A stretch of DNA of 64,000 nt from Sulfopaludibacter sp035606355 (GTDB taxonomy: Bacteria > Acidobacteriota > Terriglobia > Bryobacterales > Bryobacteraceae), in contig DATNFO010000047.1 in assembly GCA_035606355.1 (NCBI GenBank), forward strand, positions 1-64,000, written 5' to 3'. Shown here one piece after another: positions 1 through 7,788 of the stretch (its first letter is position 1; the number at the start of each line of letters is the position of its first letter). Under the pieces are notes generated by a model that did no database searches, had not been told where the DNA came from, and saw nothing but the letters and a program-made list of their open reading frames with translations. The position numbers were made by a program, and so were the translations under genes.

Positions 1-1156
1 TACTGCCGATTCCCTGGTTTGCCGCGAACCATGTCGCGCCGCCGTCGAGGCTCTTCCAGATACCGGTATCCTTACTCGCGGCGTAAACCGTGAGCGGGTG
101 CAGCGGGTCGAAGACCAAGGCCACCGCCGCCGCGAACGGAAGGTCGTTCAGCGGCGACCAGGAAGCGCCCGCGTTACCGCTCTTCCAGATGGGGCGCGCG
201 CCGGGCGATGTCTGCAAAGGACGCACCAGCGGCAAATCCACGCTCGTGGTAGTGCCCGCGATGACGATATTGCCCGCCGCATCCAGCGCAAGTGCGGCTG
301 CGCCGGTATCCGCGCTGCCGCCGAACGCCGTTTCCCAGAGCAGGCTGAAATCCGGGGCCGTCTTGAACAGGAGCGCGTACGTTGTGCCCAGTGCGCCGAT
401 GCGCTGCTTCGGCGTCGCGCCGAAAGCGTAACCGGCGCCTGCCACGAATACGTTCCCAGCGGCATCCAAGGCAATCCCGGACGCCGTGCCGCCCGCGTGC
501 ACATAGCTATTGGCCACCTTGCCATCCGGAGTCAGCTTGAACAGCCAGACGGCTATGCTGCTCTGCAGCTGCGAATTGACCGCCACATACGCGTTGCCCG
601 CTGCATCGGTGGTAATGGCCGCGCCGCCGTCATCCAAATTGCCGCCGAGAAAGGTTGAGAAGAGCAGCTTGCCGCTGGAATCGTATTTCGCCACGAAGGC
701 ATCGTAATCGTCATTATTGGCGCCGTCCAGCGTCGATTTGAGCGGGTGCAGCAAGGGAAAATCGCCGCTGCGGGTCCAGCCGGTTACCCAGACGTTTCCC
801 GCGCGATCCAGCGCCACGCCCGTAGCCCAATCGTCGAGAATGCCGCCGAGGTACGTCACCCAGATGCGCTGCCCGTCCGGCGAGAGTTTGGCGATGAACG
901 CGTCGCAAGTCTGGCCGAAGACGGTCTGCTGCGCTCCGCCCGTCACGGCGAAGTCGGCGGAATAAGTCAGCCCGGCAGCATAAACGTTCCCGCGGCCGTC
1001 AGTCGTCACCGCAGTGGCGAAATCCTGCCCCGTTCCGCTGAGCAGGGTGGCGAATCCCGAACGTGCGAGCAGCGCCTCGGGCCAGGCGAGGCAAAGCGCC
1101 ACACAGGCGAGTACCGCCGACCCGCATACGCGCGGCAGACCGTTGATTCCAAACAT
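1..1156 (-). CDS. Secreted SBBP/BNR beta-propeller protein, C-terminal part outside window
   Basis: The minus strand stays open from about 1189 to the left edge, so the 3' end is missing. The product starts with a probable signal peptide (basic stretch, then about 15 hydrophobic residues ending in EALLA). It then repeats blades of the type 'GvALDAAGNVfVaG', the SBBP pattern, at least four times; the last visible part (IWKSGNAGASWSPLN and IWKSLDGGATWF) carries the SxDGGxTW Asp-box of BNR propellers. Such proteins are exported or surface proteins of unknown ligand, frequent in Acidobacteriota. I chose the ATG at 1156 because it begins the signal peptide directly; an in-frame ATG at 1189 is possible. 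It diverges from serS with almost no intergenic space. Family assignment is good, function unknown. Confidence 0.75.
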   Translation of the reverse strand, partial: MFGINGLPRVCGSAVLACVALCLAWPEALLARSGFATLLSGTGQDFATAVTTDGRGNVYAAGLTYSADFAVTGGAQQTVFGQTCDAFIAKLSPDGQRIWVTYLGGILDDWATGVALDRAGNVWVTGWTRSGDFPLLHPLKSTLDGANNDDYDAFVAKYDSSGKLLFSTFLGGNLDDGGAAITTDAAGNAYVAVNSQLQSSIAVWLFKLTPDGKVANSYVHAGGTASGIALDAAGNVFVAGAGYAFGATPKQRIGALGTTYALLFKTAPDFSLLWETAFGGSADTGAAALALDAAGNIVIAGTTTSVDLPLVRPLQTSPGARPIWKSGNAGASWSPLNDLPFAAAVALVFDPLHPLTVYAASKDTGIWKSLDGGATWFAANQGIGS

Positions 1157-1198
1157 ATTCAGCAGAGAAGTAAGCACGTGTGGGACCATGGAATTTTC

Positions 1199-2473
1199 AT
1201 GCTCGATCTCTCCTATTTCAGAAACAACTTCGACGACGTGGTGCGCCGCCTGGCAACTCGCGGCACGGAGCTGAACCTCGACGCGTTCCGCGAGCTCGAC
1301 CGCAACCGCCGCGCCATCCTCACTCAGTCCGAAACTCTCAAGGCGCGGCTGAATTCCGAAAGCACGCAGATCGGACAACTGAAGCGCGAAGGCACGGATA
1401 CGACCGAGTTGCAGGAACAGGTCCGGTCCATGAAGACCGAGGTGGCGGACCTGGATGAGCGCGTCAAGGCGGTTGACGAAGAGTTCCGCGCTCTGCTCGC
1501 CGGCGTGCCGAATATTCCGCACGAATCGGTGCCCGTGGGCCGCTCCGCCGAGGACAACGTGGAGGTCCGCCGTGTAGGCACGCCGCCTCAGTTCGACTTC
1601 GCGCCGAAAGCGCATTGGGACCTCGGACCCGAGCTCGGCATCCTGGACCTGGAGCGCGCGGCGAAGATCACCGGCGCACGCTTCGCGCTGTATTGGGACC
1701 TGGGCGCCAAATTGGAGCGCGCGCTCGCGAACTTCATGCTGGACACCCACACCCGCGAGCACGGCTATACCGAAGTACTGCCGCCCGCCATGGTGAACTC
1801 GGCGAGTCTGTTCGGCACCGGCCAGCTTCCCAAATTTAAAGAGGATCTATTCAAGTGCGAGGGCCACGATTTCTGGCTCATTCCAACAGCCGAAGTTCCG
1901 GTCACCAACATTTTCCGTTCGGAGACGCTCGAAGCCGGTGAACTTCCGATTTCGCTCTGCGCCTACACGCCGTGCTTCCGCTCCGAGGCCGGATCCTACG
2001 GCCGCGACGTGCGCGGCATCATCCGCGTCCATCAATTTCAGAAAGTGGAGCTCGTAAAATTTACGGCGCCCGACCAAAGCTATGCGGAGTTGGACAAGCT
2101 CACCGCCGATGCCGAGGATATTCTGCGCCGCCTGGGGCTGCCGTTCCGCACGGTGGTGCTTTGCACCGGCGATATGGGCGCGAACTCTTCCAAAACGTAC
2201 GATATCGAAGTGTGGCTGCCCGGACAGAACGCCTACAAGGAAATCTCCTCCTGCTCGAACTTCGAGGCATACCAGGCGCGCCGCGCCGGCATTCGATTCC
2301 GCAGCGGGAAAAAGTCCGAATATGCGCACACACTGAACGGCAGCGGCCTCGCGGTCGGGCGCACCTGGGTCGCGATCATTGAAAATAATCAACAGAAGGA
2401 CGGCAGCGTGATCATTCCCGAAGCGCTGCGGCCCTACATGAACGCCGAAGTCATCCGCCCGCGTAAGATGTAA
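1199..2473 (+). CDS. serS: Serine--tRNA ligase
   Basis: The 424-residue product has the usual SerRS length. Residues 1-110 form the antiparallel coiled-coil arm that contacts tRNA-Ser. The class II catalytic core follows, with the TAE loop (PTAEVPVTN), motif 2 (CFRSEAGSYGRDVRGIIRVH) and motif 3 (NGSGLAVGRTWVAIIENNQ). It charges tRNA-Ser in the cytoplasm; the same enzyme also serylates tRNA-Sec in organisms that use selenocysteine, which matters for the gene at 4840. The start at 1199 (MLDLSYFRNNF) matches the conserved N-terminus; the open frame upstream to 746 is antisense to the preceding gene and is not coding. No strong Shine-Dalgarno is visible. The ABC permease gene starts 14 nt after its stop. 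Confidence 0.97.
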   Translation: MLDLSYFRNNFDDVVRRLATRGTELNLDAFRELDRNRRAILTQSETLKARLNSESTQIGQLKREGTDTTELQEQVRSMKTEVADLDERVKAVDEEFRALLAGVPNIPHESVPVGRSAEDNVEVRRVGTPPQFDFAPKAHWDLGPELGILDLERAAKITGARFALYWDLGAKLERALANFMLDTHTREHGYTEVLPPAMVNSASLFGTGQLPKFKEDLFKCEGHDFWLIPTAEVPVTNIFRSETLEAGELPISLCAYTPCFRSEAGSYGRDVRGIIRVHQFQKVELVKFTAPDQSYAELDKLTADAEDILRRLGLPFRTVVLCTGDMGANSSKTYDIEVWLPGQNAYKEISSCSNFEAYQARRAGIRFRSGKKSEYAHTLNGSGLAVGRTWVAIIENNQQKDGSVIIPEALRPYMNAEVIRPRKM

Positions 2474-2487
2474 TTCACACACCAGAC

Positions 2488-4074
2488 ATGGACCGTAAAC
2501 TGATCGCCGAACTGGTTCGCCTGCGCTACAAGCTGATGTGGGCGAAGACGCGCTCGCGCAACGGGAAGATCGCGCTCTTCCTGGCCGGATATCTGCTGTT
2601 GGTAATGCTGCTGGCGCTGATGGGACTCGGCGGTTTGAGCGCGGGCATCACAGCCGTGCAGCAAGGCAGGTCGGAGCAGGTGGCACAGATCGTCTTCGGC
2701 GGCCTGTTCATGGAAGCGATCATTGCGCCGCTGATGCTCGGGTTCGGCATGAATGCGGTGTTCAGCGACTATGAGCTGCGCCGCTACCCTGTGACGGCGA
2801 TGGATCGGCGGCTCGCGCGGCACTTCATCGGCATACTCGATCCGTTCTGGGCCATCTTCCTCATCCTCGAGTTGGGACTTGTAGTGGGACTGTACGCGTT
2901 CGGCGGCGGATCGTTTTGGGCGGGCTTGCTGGCCGTGCTTCTGCTGATTGTGAGCAATTATATGCTGGCACGCGTCATAGGACTCGCCATTGACCGCCTG
3001 GTCAACAGGAAAGGCGGAGCCGGCATCCTGATGGGCTTTGTCATTCTGCTGGCCTTCGTCCCCGGCCTCTCGATTCCCGCACTGAAGCACAATCCCCAAG
3101 TGGGAGCGGCATTGCTAAAAGCGCTGGCGTACACGCCGCCCTTCGGCGCCGCCGCACTCACGACGGGAGCTCCTTTGCGCGCGCTGGGCGGTCTTGGGGT
3201 GATCGTGTGGTGGCTCATCGGACTCGCCGCCGTGCTGGTGGCGCTCGAAAAGCGCCCGCCGCAGCGCCAAACGGTTGCGACCTCGAAGATCCAATGGGAG
3301 ACGCCGTACGACCGCATAGCTCGCATTTTCGGACCGGCCAACGCGCCGCTCGCCGCGCAATGGTTGCGCTTCTGCCTGCGCAACAACCGCTTCCGGGTGC
3401 TATACGTGCTTTCGCTGCCGCTGGCCGGGTTCATCACATACCAGATGGGCGGGAAACACTCGGGTCCGGGCCTCGCATTGAGTATGTTCACTGCCGCCCT
3501 GAGCTGCTTCCCGTGGATCACCTTCATCGGCACCTCGCGCATCGCGGTGAATCAATATGGGTATGCCGGCGGAGCGTTCAGGCGATACCAGTTGCTGCCC
3601 TCGGACCCCGCGGCGAGTCTGCGCGTGGGCAGCTACGTCAATCTGCTCTTCGGGTCGCTGATGCTTCCGGCCGGCGCACTGCTATGGATCCTGTTTTCGC
3701 CGCCGCCATTGCTGATATCAAGGCTGCTGATGCTGGTGTTGATGGGCCTTGCGGGATTGTTCCTGCTGCACGCGGCCGGACTCTGGGCCACGGTCTTCGG
3801 CCCGCGAAAAGGCAATTACACCGCCAGCTTCGGAAATGATATGTCGGCCTTCGGCAACGTGGTGGTAATCGGCGGAGTGCTGTTGTTCATGGCGCCCCCG
3901 CCGCTTCTCAAAGAATTATTGCCCGCCGCGCTTGCGCCGGAAAATTGGTGGTGGACCCTGGTGGCCGCGGCCGTCTGTATCGGCATTTATCTCTTCTCGC
4001 TGAAGACCGTCAGCGCGCTGCTGGTCTCGCGCCGCGAGCACCTCATGGCAATCGTCGAAGGAAGACAATCGTGA
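2488..4074 (+). CDS. ABC exporter permease (ABC-2 type), multi-spanning
   Basis: The 528-residue product has a charged N-terminus (MDRKLIAELVRLRYKLMW) and then about a dozen hydrophobic segments, for example near residues 28-50, 65-85, 110-130, 135-155, 170-190, 305-320, 345-360, 395-440 and 485-510. The pattern resembles large ABC-2-like permeases that pair with a separate ATPase. Its stop codon overlaps the GTG start of the ATPase gene by four bases, which implies translational coupling and one exporter. The substrate cannot be told from sequence. The family link rests on topology and context, since no short motif is diagnostic. Confidence 0.8.
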   Translation: MDRKLIAELVRLRYKLMWAKTRSRNGKIALFLAGYLLLVMLLALMGLGGLSAGITAVQQGRSEQVAQIVFGGLFMEAIIAPLMLGFGMNAVFSDYELRRYPVTAMDRRLARHFIGILDPFWAIFLILELGLVVGLYAFGGGSFWAGLLAVLLLIVSNYMLARVIGLAIDRLVNRKGGAGILMGFVILLAFVPGLSIPALKHNPQVGAALLKALAYTPPFGAAALTTGAPLRALGGLGVIVWWLIGLAAVLVALEKRPPQRQTVATSKIQWETPYDRIARIFGPANAPLAAQWLRFCLRNNRFRVLYVLSLPLAGFITYQMGGKHSGPGLALSMFTAALSCFPWITFIGTSRIAVNQYGYAGGAFRRYQLLPSDPAASLRVGSYVNLLFGSLMLPAGALLWILFSPPPLLISRLLMLVLMGLAGLFLLHAAGLWATVFGPRKGNYTASFGNDMSAFGNVVVIGGVLLFMAPPPLLKELLPAALAPENWWWTLVAAAVCIGIYLFSLKTVSALLVSRREHLMAIVEGRQS

Positions 4075-4838
4075 CCGCAATCCAAGTTTCCGGACTCGTC
4101 AAGAAATACGGCACTACCGTGGCCGTCGACAATCTCTCCTTCACGGTGCCGGCCGGGTCTATGTTCGGCTTTCTGGGGCCAAACGGCTCGGGAAAAAGCA
4201 CCACCATCGGCTGTCTCACCGGCCTGCTCGACCCCACAGCGGGGCAGGTGGAGATTCTCGGGCAGGGGTTCACAAGCGAAAGCGCTGCCCTGAAGCGACG
4301 CATGGGCGTGATGCCGGAAACGCTCGGGCTCTTCGACCCGCTTTACGCGCACGAATTCCTGGCGTTTGTGGGACGCATGTTCGGGCTGGACGAGACGACG
4401 GTGCGGCAGCGTGTGACTGAGTTGCTGACGGCGCTCGAACTCACCGATTCCTCCAAGACCATCGGCGAGTATTCCACGGGCATGCGGAAGCGCGTGGCAT
4501 TCGCCGCGGCCGTGATTCATTCGCCGGAAGTGCTGTTTCTGGACGAACCGTTCGAATCCATCGACCCGGCCGGCGTCGCTCTGATGAAGCAGTGGCTGCG
4601 CCGGTTTACGGATCAGGGCCGCACGGTCTTCATCACGAGCCACGTTTTGGAGACGGTGGAGCGGTTGTGCAATCAGGTCGCGATCATTACAAAGCCCGGC
4701 AAACTGGTGTGGGAGGGCGACATCACGGTATTCAGCCGCGATGGCGCGGTGGAAGTGGGAGGGGCGCGATTCACGGCGCTGGAGCCGCTGTTCCTGCACC
4801 TCACCGGCGAGAAATACGCGGACTTAAACTGGTTGTAA
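4071..4838 (+). CDS. ABC transporter ATP-binding protein
   Basis: This 255-residue ATPase powers the permease encoded just upstream. It shows Walker A (GPNGSGKST, residues 36-44), a degenerate ABC signature (YSTGMRKR, 134-141), Walker B with the catalytic glutamate (VLFLDEP, Glu159) and the switch histidine (TSHVLE, His191). The GTG at 4071 is chosen because it overlaps the permease stop as GTGA, has AAGGAAG about 7 nt upstream, and begins the conserved domain (VTAIQVSGLVKKYG). The longer open frame starting at 3945 runs inside the permease gene and is not credible. It belongs to the CcmA/NatA-like group of ABC-2 exporters. Confidence 0.92.
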   Translation: MTAIQVSGLVKKYGTTVAVDNLSFTVPAGSMFGFLGPNGSGKSTTIGCLTGLLDPTAGQVEILGQGFTSESAALKRRMGVMPETLGLFDPLYAHEFLAFVGRMFGLDETTVRQRVTELLTALELTDSSKTIGEYSTGMRKRVAFAAAVIHSPEVLFLDEPFESIDPAGVALMKQWLRRFTDQGRTVFITSHVLETVERLCNQVAIITKPGKLVWEGDITVFSRDGAVEVGGARFTALEPLFLHLTGEKYADLNWL

Positions 4839-4839
4839 T

Positions 4840-5181
4840 ATGCGTCTTTATTTGAAGCCCACCTGAACAAGCTGCCGCAAAGCGAAGAGTTTGCTTCGCG
4901 AAACCGATACGCAGACGGAAGATATCGATCTCAACAAAGGCCTCACCGTCCAAGAGCTCGATGCGCTCATAGGAACGCGAGACTACCGCGAGTTTCTAAA
5001 CTTCCGTAATGAGCTGTACCGCGAAAGAAACATGAAAAAGAATCCACCTGGCAGAGCCGAGGCGCTCAAGCTGATGTCGGAAAATCCGAACCTGATCCGG
5101 CGGCCGATTCTTGTAGACGGGAAGGAAATCATCCTGGGGTTCGATGAGGCTCAATGGCGAAAAAAGCTGGGCCACGAATGA
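4840..5181 (+). CDS. Probable selenoprotein, ArsC/Spx-like thioredoxin-fold protein (in-frame TGA = Sec9)
   Basis: Read from ATG 4840, the frame gives M-R-L-Y-L-K-P-T, then TGA (4864-4866), then T-S-C-R-K-A-K-S-L-L, and stays open to TAA/TGA at 5181, 113 codons in all. ArsC/Spx-like proteins begin with a beta strand, 'KPxC', then xxCRKA, so the TGA sits exactly on the catalytic cysteine and makes a U-x-x-C motif with Cys12. The rest is typical: EIDLNKGL-like segment, GTRDYREFLN, and IRRPILVDGK with the conserved arginine before the cis-proline. A 6-bp hairpin with a GU-containing loop lies at SECIS distance (4882-4899). The gene begins 1 nt after the ATPase stop. A conventional caller would start at TTG 4891 and lose the whole active site. 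No sel genes are in view. The alternative is a nonsense-mutated pseudogene. Confidence 0.8.
4882..4899 (+). promoter_or_regulatory. Candidate bacterial SECIS element
   Basis: GCGAAG (4882-4887) pairs perfectly with CTTCGC (4894-4899) around the six-base loop AGTTTG. The loop starts 21 nt after the TGA at 4864-4866 and has G in its second position followed by U, as SelB-binding hairpins do (known distance about 16-37 nt). The hairpin is inside the coding frame, where bacterial SECIS elements must be. Found by eye; a folding program and comparison with homologues would test it. Confidence 0.65.
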
Positions 5182-5190
5182 AGCGAGACG

Positions 5191-5691
5191 TCACCGTTTT
5201 AGAATCTTCCGCGCCCGGGCTTTCATCGCCGGAGTGCCGGTTTTCATTGCTCCTTCGATGATCCGCACGACCTCTTCGCGAATGGTCTCGTCGCGCCCCG
5301 CCAGATCCGCCAGAGCTTGCATGCTGCAGGTCTTCACGATGCTGCTGCCATCCTGCAGAAATCCGATGAGCAGATCCATCAGGCGGCGCTGATCGCCGCG
5401 CCTCCATTTAACGCGCGACAGGATTTGGACGATGTTCCAGCGCACCTCTTTTTCGCTGCTTCCCTCGGCAAGCGCGAACAGTTTGGCGCGATACGGCCGC
5501 AGCCACCCGGGGCGCACTCGAGTCACTTTTTCAACTGCGTCCGCCGAGCGCATGCGCACCAGCGAATCGTCATTCAGGATGCCGGCCATCAGGAAGGGAA
5601 AGAGCGCGGGCTGCGCGAGTACTTCTGCCGCGACCTCATCGGCGCGACCGATCGAGCGACGGTCGCCGCCCTTCAGCTTGTCCAACAACAC
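5191..5691 (-). CDS. HEAT-like repeat protein
   Basis: The 166-residue product is almost entirely alpha-helical with about 40-residue units: LVRMRSADAVEKVTRVRPGW, then EVRWNIVQILSRVKW, then IVKTCSMQALADLAG, then the C-terminal AMKARARKILKR. This is the PBS-lyase/HEAT type of scaffold and suggests protein binding, not catalysis. There is no signal peptide, so it is probably cytoplasmic. Translation probably starts at GTG 5691, three bases after the stop of the FKBP-DinB gene and about 11 nt after a GGAG, so the two genes form one transcript. It converges on the ArsC-like gene with 9 bp between stops. Specific role unknown. Confidence 0.7.
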   Translation of the reverse strand: MLLDKLKGGDRRSIGRADEVAAEVLAQPALFPFLMAGILNDDSLVRMRSADAVEKVTRVRPGWLRPYRAKLFALAEGSSEKEVRWNIVQILSRVKWRRGDQRRLMDLLIGFLQDGSSIVKTCSMQALADLAGRDETIREEVVRIIEGAMKTGTPAMKARARKILKR

Positions 5692-5694
5692 CCG

Positions 5695-6606
5695 TCAGTT
5701 ACTCCAGGGAGGTACGATGCCGTTGACTCGCGCGTAGGCAATCGCCTGCCCCAAGTGCTCGCCCGCATGCACATCGAGGTATGCCAAAACCGCCCTCGCG
5801 GTAGAAGGTTGTCCGCGGAACTGAACCTCTTTCGCCAGATTGTTCGCCCGGGCAGAGTCCATGGCGGCACGCACGGCCGCGAAGCTTGCCTCGAGTCTCT
5901 CCACCACGTGATCCTTTGTCGCAGCCGTCTTCTCCTCCGCCGTGTTGGACGCTATCTTCGCCTTCACTTCATCAGCGGATGCGCCGCGCGAAAGCATCAA
6001 CAGTAATTCATTGCCCAGGGCGATATGCAGAAACACTTCCTTGAAGCTGCGAACTCCGGGTCCCGGGCGCCACTCATACTTGTCCGCCGGAACGGCCTTT
6101 GCGAGCGCGATCGTATGCTCCTGCGTTTCGGTGAGCGGCATGATCAGGTCCGCCGCGGCGGGCGGAGCAGGTGGAGCATTCTTCACCCCCACCAGTTCGA
6201 CATCGAAGATCAGTTCCGCTTTCGGAGGAATCGATCCCCTGCCCTGTTCGCCGTACGCGAGTTCGTACGGAATGAAGATCCGCCGCTTGCCGCCCACCTT
6301 CATGCCTTCGAAGCCCACATCGAACCCCGAAATCACCAGGCGGCGGCCCTGCACGAACTTCAGAGGCTCTTTTCCGACGCTCGAATCGAACTTCTTGCCG
6401 TCTCGCAGCCAGCCGGTGTAATGGACGGTGTATTCCTGGCCGGGTTTCGCTGTTTCGCCTGTGCCCTCCTGGATGTCGATATACCGCAGCGACGCTTCTT
6501 CCACAACCGGTCCGGTCACCTGCGGCACACTATCGGGCATTTTCGGACTGAAGCCCTGCGCCGCCAGTCCGCCTGCGATCGCCAAGCCTGCGATGAACGT
6601 CTTCAT
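5695..6606 (-). CDS. Secreted FKBP-type peptidyl-prolyl isomerase fused to a DinB-like domain
   Basis: A signal peptide (MKTFIAGLAIAGGLAAQ) is followed by an FKBP domain at about residues 40-138, with YTVHYTGWL, GKKFDSS, VISGFDVGFEGMKVGGKRRI and the closing LIFDVELVGV. After a Pro/Ala linker, residues 150-303 form a DinB/YfiT-like four-helix bundle, recognised by the opening 'LTETQEHTIALAKAVPADKY', a histidine in FLHIALGNELL and a second in DVHAGEHLGQAIAY. The FKBP part would isomerise prolyl bonds in the periplasm; DinB_2 domains often bind a metal through three histidines. The ATG overlaps the TPR gene stop as ATGA, so it is the second gene of an operon. The fusion looks real because the frame is continuous and unbroken. 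Confidence 0.85.
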   Translation of the reverse strand: MKTFIAGLAIAGGLAAQGFSPKMPDSVPQVTGPVVEEASLRYIDIQEGTGETAKPGQEYTVHYTGWLRDGKKFDSSVGKEPLKFVQGRRLVISGFDVGFEGMKVGGKRRIFIPYELAYGEQGRGSIPPKAELIFDVELVGVKNAPPAPPAAADLIMPLTETQEHTIALAKAVPADKYEWRPGPGVRSFKEVFLHIALGNELLLMLSRGASADEVKAKIASNTAEEKTAATKDHVVERLEASFAAVRAAMDSARANNLAKEVQFRGQPSTARAVLAYLDVHAGEHLGQAIAYARVNGIVPPWSN

Positions 6607-7451
6607 GCTCCCACCTTCTTTCGTGCGAACGGACGGGCGAATGCCGCCGGCGGATTGTGCGCGCGCGCCGCCGCATACGCCTTCTGGTAGGCCGCTTTAG
6701 CCTCGTCCTTCTTACCTAACTTCTCGTATGTCATTCCGATCAGGCACTGGATAAATGCATCGTTCTGATTTGCTTTTTGTAAGTCATTCAGCGCGGTCTG
6801 ATAATCGCCCAGATAATAAGCTACATACCCGGTGAGATAGGGAAGAAACGCCTCCTGCTGCTGACGGAGCGCCGTCATCTTCTCCAGGTCGGCTTTGGCG
6901 GACGCGACATACTTTGCCGCGCCTGCCTTATCGCCGCGCCGCGCGGCAAGCCGGGCGAGCGCATGATCCAAACGGTAATCCCAAATCGCCTTGCGGTCGG
7001 TGGAAATGTTGGGCTCTTTCATTCCCAGGTCGTGGCCCTTCCTGTACCAATCGGCGGCGGCTTTCAGGTCGCCTGCGTCGATGCACACGCGCGCCGCTTC
7101 GTCGGCCATCTCACCCTGCTGGTAAAACGCGTTGGCGGGATCCTCTTTCTCCTGCGTGACCCAATAATCGATCACCTTCTGCTCATACTCTGCGGTCTTC
7201 GCGCAGTTCCCTTCAAAAGCCCACGACATCGCCATGGCACGCTGCGCATCGGCCCTGGCGCGCGGGCTGGGAGCTTCGTCGATGGCCTTCTGAAACAGCG
7301 TCCGGGCCTCCGCGCCCTTGCCATCGAGATCGAGCTGATTGGCCTGCCGGACGGTCTCGCTGCCCGGACCGCCGCGCCCGCCTTGAGGCTGCGCCAACAA
7401 CAGGCTCACTCCGATACCGGCCATGGCGGCCGCACGCAAACAACGAGTCAT
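6603..7451 (-). CDS. Secreted TPR-repeat protein
   Basis: From the ATG at 7451 the product starts with a signal peptide (MTRCLRAAAMAGIGVSLLLAQ). It then has helical repeats with TPR spacing, such as residues like 'QANQLDLDGKGAEARTLFQK', 'AADWYRKGHDLGM', 'YLGDYQTALNDLQKA' and 'YEKLGKKDEAKAAYQKAY'. TPR proteins bind partner proteins; here the partner may be the FKBP-DinB product, which is translationally coupled downstream (ATGA overlap). A GTG at 7469 would add six residues in front of the signal peptide; I prefer 7451 because its n-region is more usual, although no clear Shine-Dalgarno favours either. It diverges from the protein kinase gene across about 340 bp. Confidence 0.78.
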   Translation of the reverse strand: MTRCLRAAAMAGIGVSLLLAQPQGGRGGPGSETVRQANQLDLDGKGAEARTLFQKAIDEAPSPRARADAQRAMAMSWAFEGNCAKTAEYEQKVIDYWVTQEKEDPANAFYQQGEMADEAARVCIDAGDLKAAADWYRKGHDLGMKEPNISTDRKAIWDYRLDHALARLAARRGDKAGAAKYVASAKADLEKMTALRQQQEAFLPYLTGYVAYYLGDYQTALNDLQKANQNDAFIQCLIGMTYEKLGKKDEAKAAYQKAYAAARAHNPPAAFARPFARKKVGA

Positions 7452-7788
7452 GGGGAAAGTGTAACCCACGGAAATCTTTCGAAGGACAAAAAAATAGCGT
7501 TGTCAGAGGAATCCCCGGGTTACTGACACGTCGAATGGTGCGCGGAAGTTCCGCTCGCGTAGACCGGTAATCCCGCTGGCGCTGGGGGGCCGGTTTTTTG
7601 GTCACTTGGCATTCGAGCCAGTCTTGAGCGCGTCCGGAAACGCTACGCCGTCTGGGAGGACCTGACCCACTGTGCCATGCAAATGTCAGCTACGGGCGTT
7701 TTCCGTCAGGTTGATTGCCCCCTCCGGTTGCTGTGTCAATAAGGCTCGACCTTTGTTTGATTAGGTAAACTGGACTGGAGTCGTAGGT
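7452..7788. other. Intergenic region between divergent TPR and kinase genes
   Basis: No reading frame here looks coding. The region holds a hairpin TGTCAG...CTGACA near 7500-7530, a short palindrome GCGGAAGTTCCGC near 7545-7560, and a terminator-like hairpin at 7563-7599. It must also contain promoters for the two divergent genes, but I see no convincing -35/-10 pair. A small plus-strand RNA ending at the terminator is possible and unproven. Confidence 0.4.
7563..7599 (+). terminator. Terminator-like hairpin with T6 tract
   Basis: ACCGG (7563-7567) pairs with CCGGT (7590-7594), with CCC/GGG pairing inside, followed by TTTTTT. It points along the plus strand, where no protein gene ends upstream, so it either ends a short unannotated RNA or is fortuitous. 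Confidence 0.4.

Noticed and set aside
98..658. Plus-strand frames over 90-965
   Set aside because: They are shadows of the minus-strand propeller gene, whose blades are clearly recognisable.
746..1198. N-terminal extension of serS
   Set aside because: The extra codons are antisense to the SBBP protein gene and have no SerRS similarity; the conserved SerRS N-terminus begins at 1199.
4891..5181. ArsC-like gene starting at TTG 4891 (96 aa)
   Set aside because: This start would drop the first strand and the whole CxxC region, and the codons before it continue the family sequence up to ATG 4840 apart from the single TGA.
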